From: Tetradesmus obliquus
Lineage: Eukaryota; Chlorophyta; Chlorophyceae; Sphaeropleales; Scenedesmaceae
Direction: 5' to 3'
Length of the DNA stretch: 64,000 nucleotides
Assembly: GCA_030272155.1 (NCBI GenBank)
Contig: CP126191.1
Span: 6,284,501 to 6,348,500, forward strand
Below the pieces are notes generated by a model that worked only from the letters and a program-made list of their open reading frames with translations, was not told the DNA's origin and did no database searches. The position numbers were made by a program, and so were the translations under genes. Below, in pieces: positions 55,497-64,000 of this stretch (position 1 is the first letter of the stretch; every line of letters begins with the position of its first letter).

Positions 55497-56839
55497 ACCT
55501 GGGGTGTGTGTCCTGCAAGGCACTGTGTCGCCAGGCTACGTCTTGCTGCTGCTTTGCACAACATTTGCCTGGCCAGACCGATGTTACAGTGTACGTACGT
55601 GTCTTTCACGCGTCCTGCTGAGATGCGCGCTGCTGGTTTCATCCTCTGCATGCTGTTGTCATCTGTGGCACTAAAGCCACGACACTGCACACTCAGCCAA
55701 CGCAGTTGCTTTGAGCGTTGGCACGTCCAAACGGGAAGCATATACCTTCGGTAATACGTGATACGTGCACGAGCTAGCCGGTGCGATAAACGCTTGCACA
55801 ATGCAGCCACGGGATAATCGTGCTTTGCTAAAGCGCCGTGCCGAAGTGTGTAGCTGTGCTTAGAAGTTGCAGGAAACAACCATAAGTCTGCTGCGGGCAG
55901 TGACGTTTGATGCATCATGCCGACATGACGCGCATGCCCACTCACATTCTTCATCCTGCGTCGGTCACTGCAACGTTAACTAGAATATTATTGTTTGTCA
56001 ATCTCACGCACTAACACTTGACACCTCCCATACAGGAGTGACGCAACTTGCACAAACATATCAACAGCTGTATCTCGAGGGCCCTGTGTAAAGAGTTGCA
56101 GGCTGGCAGCAGACACCAACATGCTATCGGACGGGAAAACGCTTTAACACATATCAATGAGAGCCACACGTGCAGGCCTGCCCACCAGCATACCTTGGAC
56201 ATCATTGCAGGAGGCAGGTATCCATTCATGCACTGCGCAGCACTGCTGCGGTGGCACCACGGTTGGGGGCAAGTTCAGAGCAACACCCGCACGAAGCACA
56301 CAATTCACAGCTGGTCTGCTTTGTCTCAAGCTGTTGCAATCGCACATCGCCACAAGGCTCTACACTAGGCATTCACACACCGGCATACACACGCTCAACA
56401 TTGCATGCACCCAGCCTGTGTGACGGCATACTTCTGGCACACACGCACAGTGTGTTCAACCCATTGCTCAACAGCACCACCATATGTACAGCACACACAT
56501 GCTCACTCAGGGCTGGACCAGCCAGCTGACCATCACCGCCAAAACATTCAACAGTAACTGCCACGAGGTGAACTTGTGCTTTCTATCTATACCACGCGGA
56601 CTGTGCTGCTGTCACACACCACTCACGCACAAGCTGGCACACAGTACGCCACACTGGCGCAGAAGCAGCAAGGGAGCAGAGCACAGCGCTGCTTGTCCAG
56701 CAGCATGCATTGTAACGCTGCCTGCCCAGCCCTCCTGCATCCTTCAAGCCCCAATCATAAGCTGCCTGCTGCCTGTGGGGCTGTGAACCCCTGAGACTGC
56801 TGGTCCAGCAGCAGCAGCCGCAGCCGCAGCCGCAGCAGC
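55497..56839. other. intergenic region between the membrane protein and ABCF genes
   Basis: Both flanking genes are on the - strand, so the left part should hold promoter and 5' UTR exons of the membrane-protein gene and the right part the ABCF 3' UTR. A 168-codon open frame at 55448-55954 (-) overlaps the first exon in another frame and looks like chance. No repeats were noted. Confidence 0.45.
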
Positions 56840-59800
56840 TCACTCCTCATCCTCGTCCAGCTCTGCGTTGATCTCCTTGACCAGCTCGTTCCTGTAGTCG
56901 TCAAAGTCGCCGTTGTAGAAGGTGATCTTGCCGTCATCCACGATCCACACCTGGACAGCAGGCCAGGGCAATGTTGCGGGGCACCAGGCAGCGGCAAGAC
57001 GCAGATAGATGTTTGGCTTGGTTCACTACAGCGCCGGTGTGTTAGAGGGATCACTGGCACAGCTGGTGGTGAGCTACAACGCACAGACTAAAACTGTCAT
57101 AATACAGATACAGCACGAATGCAGGTGCGGTGCTGCCGCAGCAGCTCCCGATTCCCACGCGGCAACGCTGAGGCACGTACATGCACACTGCCATTCACCA
57201 CCACCCTGCAGCGTACGAACATGCTGATAACTAGCAGTCATCCTGCTGACAAGCAACGTGTTTGAGCGGCTGATGCTCAAGCAGTACGCCAGGCCCCAGG
57301 CCTCACCTCGCTGCGCTCCTCATCCGCGCACAGCCGTGACAGCAGCTGGCTGTCGTGGCTGATGACCACCACGCCGCCCTGGAACTCGTCCAGCGCGTCA
57401 CACAGCGCGTCGATGGACTGCATGTCCAAGTGGTTGGTGGGCTCGTCCAGCAGCAGGATGTGCGGGTTGCTCAGGCAGATGGCCGTGAACACCACGCGCG
57501 CCTTCTGGCCACCTGCGTCAAGCAGCGCATTGTGGGCAACACGTGAGCACATGGCAGGCCACTGAATGCGCCTGACACGCGGCAAGGCACGCTCGTTACA
57601 CTGCACTGGCAAATGTATCAGCCTCAGCAGCAGCAACACCGTTGCCCGTCCAGCCGTGCCGATTGTCGTCCCGCCATGCACGCAAGCTGTGAATTCACCA
57701 CATAGCCCCCAGCCTGACTTGATCCACAACTCGCCTGTCAGCCGCTGCAACAACATACAAACACAAACACAGCACACCACGCGCAGCTGCAGCATGCTTC
57801 AGCACAGCGCCGCCCGCCATCTCCTCCTCACCAGAGAGCTTCACGATGGGTGTGAGGTGGTGGTGCCCGCTCAGCCCGAAGCGGCCCAGCATGGCGCGCA
57901 TGCCCTCCGGCTTGAGCCCGGCCTCGGGGAACTTGTTGAGCAGGTACTCCACGGGGTTCTCGTCAAAGGCCAGTGCATCCACAAAGTGCTGGTTGTAGCG
58001 CCCGATGCGCAGCTTGTGGCTGCGGCGCGACTCGCCAGACGTGGGCTCCAGGTCGCCTGAGGGGGAGGGGGCCGAGGTTGTGTGAGGCGGGCGAATTAGA
58101 AATAGTGGGTGAGGAGTGGGGAAGTAATGGTGAGCGGCTGGCTAGGGTGTTAGATGGCTGCTGAACGTCAAAAGAGCTGCATCTGCAAGCAAGCACGCCT
58201 TCAGCTGCGGCGTACAACCAAAAGCTGCCACACACATGGCTGACACATCAGAGCTGCAGGAGAGCTCTGACCCACCTGACAGCAGGTTCATGAGCGTGGT
58301 CTTGCCAGCACCGTTGGGCCCTGCGATAGCGATCCTGCTGCCCATGTCAATGCCGATGTTGATGTTGTTCAGCCCAAAGTCGTCGCGGCCTGGCAGGCAC
58401 AACCACAGCAAAGGCAGCGCAGACAGGGCACGCGTCAGCATGTCACACAGCAGGCTGATGCGTGTGAGCCTGGGAACTAAAGACACCCACTACCTGTGCT
58501 CACCTATGATCAAGTTGCAGTGGCCAGACCAGCACTGTGCATCCGCCAGCCCCATCAATTTCCAAAGCAGACAAACTCCCCAGATGCAGCTGCCAAAAGC
58601 CGACACTGATCAAATGCAGCACAATGCAGCCTCACCACCCCACCGGCCACCGCTTTTGTTGATCACCAACCCAGCCGTACCCCCAAGCAGCCGCTCACCG
58701 GGGTACTTGAAGTCTGCGTCGATCAGCTGCATAAGCGGCGGCGGCAGCTCCGTAGGCTCGGGGAAGTGGAAGGCCACGCTGTAGTCGCTCCACTTCTGCG
58801 GCGCGCTGCTGGCGCTGCTGCCCGCGTCATCGATCGGCTCGCCCGCGCGCCCGCCGCGCTTCTTGGCCTGGCGCTGCGCCGTGGCCAGGATCTTGTCCTG
58901 CGTGGCCTTGGTGTTCTTGCCGCTGCTCTTGGCCGCCTTGAGCTGCTTCTCGTACTTCTCGTACGCCTTGTTCACCTGCGGCGCGGCGCGGCAAGGGGGC
59001 GGCAGGATGTAATGTGATGACAGGTCGGGTTTGATGTACGGCGTGTGCGTGGCAACTCAAAGTTGTAGTGACGTAGGTGCACAGAGCCGAGATCACTTGT
59101 CTGCTCCTGGGCATTGTTAAACAAGACAGCAGGCGGCTGGTTGTGCAGGAGCTTCCCCCGCGCGCACCTCTCGCCGCTTCTGCTCGTACATCTCCTCGAA
59201 CTGCGCGAAATTGCCCCTGTAGAAGTGCAGCTTGAGGTCATGCAGGTGGATGATGTCGGTGGTCACGCTGTTGAGGAAGTCGCGGTCATGGCTCACCACG
59301 ATCAGCGTCTTCTTCCAACTGCAAGCAATATACGCAAAAGCATGTCGCTTGAGACGTGTTTCGACCGCTGCGACTCTGTCAACAGCAGCGTAAGCACAGT
59401 TGCCAGGCAGCTGTGTGCAGGTGCTGTTGTCGTGATGTCATCCGCGCCACCCGGCGGGGCCCGCACCGCGCGGCCCTGCGTGTGGTGGCGGCTGGCTGTG
59501 GGGTGTGTTGTGCGCACCGCCATGCCGCTGCCTGGGCTACAGAGCCAGTGCAGTGGAGGTTGTGGTGCGGTTTGAACAACAAAGGAGTGTAGTGCACTGC
59601 ACGCCCTCCGTAGCGACCTGCTCTTGAAGTAAATGAAATGGGCTTGCAGACACAGCACTGTGTAACCGATGTAACCACCAAAGAACTGGCCGCTGCACAA
59701 CACAACCACTCCTGTTCTTCCCCCCTTACCGCATGAGGTACTCCTCCAGCCACAGCACCGCGCGCAGGTCCAGGTGGTTGGTGGGCTCGTCCAGCAGCAG

Positions 59801-60175
59801 CAGCGTGGGCTGGATGTACAGCGCGCGCGCCAGGCTGATGCGCATGCGCCAGCCGCCGGAGAAGCTGCTGGTGGCGCGCCGCTGCATGGCCGGGGTGAAG
59901 CCCAGGCCGTGCAGGATCTTACTGGCGCGGCTCTCCGCGGTGGACGCGCCCACCTGTGCGCGGCAGCAGCAGGGTGGGGGACAGAAGGTGTTGACGCATG
60001 AGTGAGAAGTACGGGTGAGCTGCTTGGCAAACAACGCAGTTTGTGCCGGACCCATGCTGAAGGAGGCACGTTCTAGTGGCTGGCAGCATGTAGCGCGATA
60101 ATGGCAGTACGTGGCATTGTACACACGACAACACAGTGGCTTGGAATTTTGTGTGCTGCACAACATAGTTGAGCC

Positions 60176-60225
<50 letters not shown>

Positions 60226-61870
60226 GGCCGGCCAGCCAGCCAGCCTGTTATGATGTGTGCCGCACCTCCTGCATGCGCTCGTAGATCTCGTTGAGCCTGT
60301 GTGAGGCCTCGTCCATGTCAAAGCGCGCCTCATGGTGATCGGCCTGCATCTTGTCCTGCAGCTGCTGCTCCTCAACGCTGCGGCCCAGCAGGGCAGCATG
60401 ACAGGAGGCAGCAGCAGCAGCATGGTCAGGACATTGCAATGCTGTGCAGAAGGATAATGCATACACAGACGCTGCATGCCCTGTACTCCTCGCAGGCCCT
60501 CTTGCCAACACCGCACAGCATCAGCACTGCAATCCCTCCACCATGGCACCACACTGATCAATTCCCTCCTTGCCGGCAACAGCACAGCAATGCATCAATC
60601 CCTTCAACACGCCAGGCCCCCACCGGCGCCTCACCGCAGCTCCATCAGCTCCACATCAGCCGCCACCACTGCCGCCAGCGCTGTCTGGTCGTCCATGCCC
60701 ACCACCTCCTGCTCCACCAGCAGCACGTCAATGTTATCAGGCACTGGGATCTGCCGCCGCGCCATGAGCTTGAGCAGCGTGGACTTGCCCTTGCCGTTGG
60801 GCCCGGCCAGGCCGTAGCGGCGGCCTGCTGCGATGGTGAGGCTGGTGTTCTCCAGCAGCACCTTGCCCTTGGCGCGGATGGTCAGGTTGTGCACCTGCGG
60901 GGCGGGGAGGCATGTGAGCACAGTGGAGTGATAGATGTATGTGACAAGATGCGTGCAACTGCGGTGATGCGACATGCAGTTGGTTTGCCAGGTGGGAGGG
61001 CACATGTGATTGCATGTTGAAAGTAGACAGCAGGTTTGTGCGGACAGCTGCATGTGGTGCTCACCCGCTGCTCATCCCGCTCATCCCGCTAGCTGGCTGC
61101 ATGTGTAGTGCGTGCAATCCTACGCACTGTGCGTGGTGCAGACATTGCTATCATGGAAGTGCTTGCACCACAGCCAGCTGCAAGTGAGGCGCCACAAAAG
61201 CAGTGTGGTGGTCCAGATGGAACCACTCCCTGCGCGCGCACCTTGACATCGCTTGCCGTTGCTGCTGGCTCGTCACCACCCATGCCCTCAAAGGCAACAT
61301 CAAACACGTTCTCATCGTCACGCATCGCCTCAGCCTTCATCCTGCAAGAAAGTACAGGAAAATACATCACAGTGTCAGCACTGCGACGCTTGACTGGCAC
61401 AGGTGCATGCATATGCATGCATGTACGTCCGGCCACACCAAGCCGCTGCTGCAGCATGCACCAGCACGCTGCTCAACACAGCAGCGCCAACGCCGCAGCA
61501 GCCCACCACAGCCTGGAATACCACTTGCAGTGTCACAGCAGCCCTCTGCTGTCACAGCTGCTGCTGCCGCTGCTGCCGCTGCCACTGCAACTGGAGTGCG
61601 CCCCGCTGGCATCTCCAGGATCTATCCAGCAGCGCGCTGCTGCCTGCTGTCACCTGAGCGCCTTCTCCATGGCTTGCCGCTCCTTGTCAGCCAGCTTCTT
61701 CGCCTCACGGTCAGTGGCCTGCACACCCAGCCAAGTTCACAGCAGCCAGATAGTTGCATGAGCTGGTCTGGTGGCGAGCACACAAAGGAGACCACAACGC
61801 GCAGCCATGGACTACATACGACTGCTGACACAGCACGCCAGCAGGCACGCTATTACAGCTGCGACTCAGC

Positions 61871-61905
<35 letters not shown>

Positions 61906-62795
61906 GTGTGGTCAACCACGCACCTGCACCATGAGGGGCCCCTTGTCAATCTCCCTCTTCTCAGTCTCCTCCTCCTCCTCTTCACTGGGCGGCAGGTCCA
62001 GCCCAGCCAGGTAGTCGTCTGAGGGCGCTGCTGCTGCTTTCTTGGCTGGCTTCTTCAGCTGCGGCGGCGGCCTGCTGGTGACTGCCGGCTGCGGCTTGCC
62101 GCTGCTGCCGCCTGCTGTCTTGCTGCTGCTGCTGGAGTGGCTCTTCTTTGCATCGCTGCTGCTGTGTTTGAGCTCCTTTTTAGGGTCCTTGTCTTTGTGC
62201 TCCTTGTGCTCCTTCTTGTCCTTCTTGTCGCCATCCTTGTCCTGCAAGCATGTTGAAAGCATTGGGCGCGGTACAGCAGCAGCTGACTCGCCAGGCTTGC
62301 AGAGCGCGCTGGCCGCGGTAGTGCAACTGCCAGTGCCACCACGCCGGCAGGCACGCTACATGACAGGATTGTGCATGCAACACAGTAGCTGCCGCTGCTG
62401 CATGCAACGGCAGGCAGTCACTTTAAGCCACTGTAAGATGCACGGCAGGGTAACACTTGATGGGTGCTACACAGCACCCAGCCAAGATCCGCATGGGTGT
62501 CACACAGCCAGCACGGCACTGCACTGCTCTGCAGCATCCAAGGCTGAAGCATTGCTGCTGCTGACCTTTTTATCCTTCTTGTCCTTGCTATCCTTCTCTT
62601 TCTTTTCCTTTTTCTCGCTGGGGTCCTTGTCCTGCAGATGCAGCAGCTCACAACAGTTCAGCCAGGCTGTCCCTTTGGCAGCACAGGCGGTGCATGGCAT
62701 CAGATGCATCCCTCTTGAGGCCCAGCCCTGCTACCCCCTCACACCTTCTTCTCCTTTTTCTCCTTCTTTTCCTTCTTTACTTCGTCCCCGGCCAT
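56840..62795 (-). CDS. ABCF4: ABCF-type ATPase, plant ABCF4/GCN-like (ribosome-associated)
   Basis: Fourteen exons join in frame to 759 residues (reverse order): 62745-62795, 62566-62631, 61924-62241, 61654-61718, 61242-61341, 60635-60894, 60266-60377, 59730-59953, 59168-59318, 58699-58975, 58276-58389, 57832-58056, 57307-57512, 56840-56950. The N-terminal 110 residues are a Lys/Asp/Glu-rich tail, followed by the ABCF4-like [12 protein letters not shown]. Two ATPase domains follow. Domain 1 has GPNGKGKST (231-239), SFSGGWRMR (355-) and [12 protein letters not shown] (375-386). The interdomain linker is a charged helix ([16 protein letters not shown]). Domain 2 has GPNGAGKTT (565-573), KLSGGQKARV and [12 protein letters not shown]. 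There are no membrane segments: ABCF proteins bind ribosomes and act in translation control. The C terminus (NAELDEDEE) ends as in plant ABCF4. Confidence 0.96.
60175..60246. repeat. (CAGC)n tetranucleotide repeat in ABCF intron 7
   Basis: About 17 tandem CAGC/CCAG units, interrupted near the right end by CCGGCCGG, lie about 20 bp from the donor of intron 7 (59954-60265). Confidence 0.92.
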
Positions 62796-63251
62796 TGCAA
62801 CCAGCTGCTAAGAATTGAACAGATGTAGAGCCGTCACACAGCAGAGTTCCAGCCGTTGCACTCGGCGGATGCAAGCGCTTTTGTTATGCAGACAATTGAT
62901 CGTTGCAGATGTGAGACACTGGTGGTGCTGGTGTGTGAAGTTGTCCTCTACAAATGCGAACGGACTCTGGCATAACATTGTTCTGCGACTTTTTACGAAG
63001 CGCAACGCTAATTGCTTCAGTAAGCACCCCAGTGAAGCAAATTAATCGATTATCCGCAGGTGCTCAGCTTGTTGTCGAGACACTACGAGCCCCATGCAAA
63101 CACTTTGAGCAGCTGGGCTTGCTTTGCTGCTTGTGCATACTCTTCATACTTACCTTTAGGCTGTAGCATTTATTTACAGCACCCCAGCCTTAAGCACAGC
63201 CACCGCGGGCTTGGGTGTGAACACATCAGCACACCGGCAGCTGCCACCTCC
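62796..63251. promoter_or_regulatory. divergent promoter region between ABCF4 (-) and a DEAD-box gene (+)
   Basis: 456 bp separate start codons that point apart. Both promoters and 5' UTRs must lie here. It is notably less GC-rich than the genes. The + strand frame is open into part of it (from 63060), so an N-terminal extension of the helicase cannot be fully excluded. Confidence 0.5.
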
Positions 63252-64000
63252 ATGCTTGCACAGAGGTGCCTCCATGCCGTATGGCATGGCGGCAGCCTGC
63301 ATACCGCACCAAAACACATGGTTAGGCTGGCTCGCATGGCGTGCAGGCCTACAGTAGACAGGCTGCTGCTGCAGCAGCATCTGCAGCCAGCGCCGCGGCT
63401 GGGTGTTGCGTGCTCAGCCGGCCTGCAGATTGGCAAGCCATACACAGCGCCTGCCGACAGGCCAGTCAGCTTTGAGGAAATGGGTCTTATTCCTACACTG
63501 ATGGATGCGCTGCGGGCAGCTGGCTTTAGCAAGCCGACAGAGATTCAGGTGCGCCCAAGTGTCAGGCAGCAACTGTGCCAGCACATGTAGCCAGTCACCG
63601 CGTCGAGCACTCAGCCCACAGCAGCACCGGCATCTACTCGACGCTTTGCTGATGGTGTTGCAGCTGTGGCTAAACTGCCAGGCAGTGCACGGCATGCTTG
63701 TGCGGTGGCCTGCACATTGCTGTGCAGCGCTGCCGCCCTGCAGCTCTGGTGTGGCATGTCTTCTGGATTTGTAGATTGACCACCTGCTGAAATGCTCACA
63801 CTTAACTTTAACCAAATGCATTGCATGCTCTGCTGCACTTACTGCTGCAGAGCATGTCGGTGCCAGCCATCCTGTCAGGTGGCGACTTCCTGCTGTGCTC
63901 TCAGACTGGGTCAGGCAAGACCATGGCCTACCTTCTGCCAGTGGTGCACATGCTCAAGCAGCGGGAGCAGGAGGAGGGCTACATGCGGCGTGCAAAGCGG
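63252..64000 (+). CDS. DEAD-box ATP-dependent RNA helicase, 5' part (continues past window)
   Basis: Two exons are visible: 63252-63548 and 63851-64000, giving 149 residues before the window ends in mid-exon. Residues 1-60 are basic and Leu/Ala/His-rich, suggesting an organelle targeting peptide. The helicase begins with the upstream aromatic and Q motif (SFEEMGLIPTLMDALRAAGF, then SKPTEIQ at 93-99, with the Gln conserved) and then motif I, CSQTGSGKT (115-123), followed by MAYLLPVVHML. The split between Q motif and motif I falls exactly at the intron. The sequence after motif I (KQREQEEGYMRRAKR) resembles organellar plant DEAD-box proteins such as RH39, but the remaining motifs lie outside the window. 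Its role is likely RNA or ribosome assembly in an organelle. An earlier in-frame start is possible. Confidence 0.9.

Overview
The window looks like nuclear DNA of a green alga, most likely a chlorophyte such as a Scenedesmaceae/Sphaeropleales relative. This is inferred from intron-rich genes with GT..AG junctions (GTGAG/GTGCG donors, CTGCAG acceptors), pervasive CAG/GCA repeats that give Ala- and Gln-rich linkers, TGTAA motifs near several gene ends, and a mix of plant-type families: PPKL/BSL phosphatase, x-type thioredoxin, ABCF4-type protein and WNK kinase. The species cannot be named from sequence alone. No bacterial-style operon, rRNA, intact tRNA or CRISPR array was seen. All exon models were assembled by eye from frame continuity, splice signals and family matches.

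Layout. Positions 133-1497 hold the 3' end of an unidentified gene. Four genes then run on the + strand: WNK kinase (1991-7353), SNW1/SKIP splicing factor (9675-12876), WSS1-type DNA-protein-crosslink protease (13542-15654) and a TauE/SafE-type membrane transporter (15986-18691). A PPKL Kelch-phosphatase (20743-26251, -) converges on the transporter and shares a 287-bp divergent promoter with a plastid thioredoxin (26539-27624, +). A repeat-rich accessory stretch follows (27625-31988) with tandem duplications and a candidate tRNA-derived SINE flanked by 14-bp target-site duplications. Next come a FAM241-like membrane protein (31989-33322, -), a LarB/AIR-carboxylase family protein (35343-36821, +), an organellar 5'-3' exonuclease (39112-41640, +), mitoribosomal protein mL43 (41997-42979, +) and the decapping enzyme DCP2 (44017-46587, +). 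After a 3.4-kb gene-poor stretch lie a membrane-anchored RNase T2 (50022-52374, -), an unrecognised four-helix membrane protein (53677-55496, -), an ABCF4-type ATPase (56840-62795, -) and, divergent from it, the 5' end of a DEAD-box RNA helicase (63252-64000, +).

The genes are ordinary eukaryotic housekeeping and signalling genes and form no obvious pathway cluster, although RNA metabolism is well represented (SNW1, DCP2, RNase T2, DEAD-box helicase, mL43). The most unusual observations are the long SINE-like retroposon and its 5'-truncated relative 12 kb away, an RNase T2 carrying a C-terminal membrane anchor and acidic-dileucine tail, a WNK kinase with a Phe at one of the chloride-pocket leucines, and stable hairpins in non-coding DNA.
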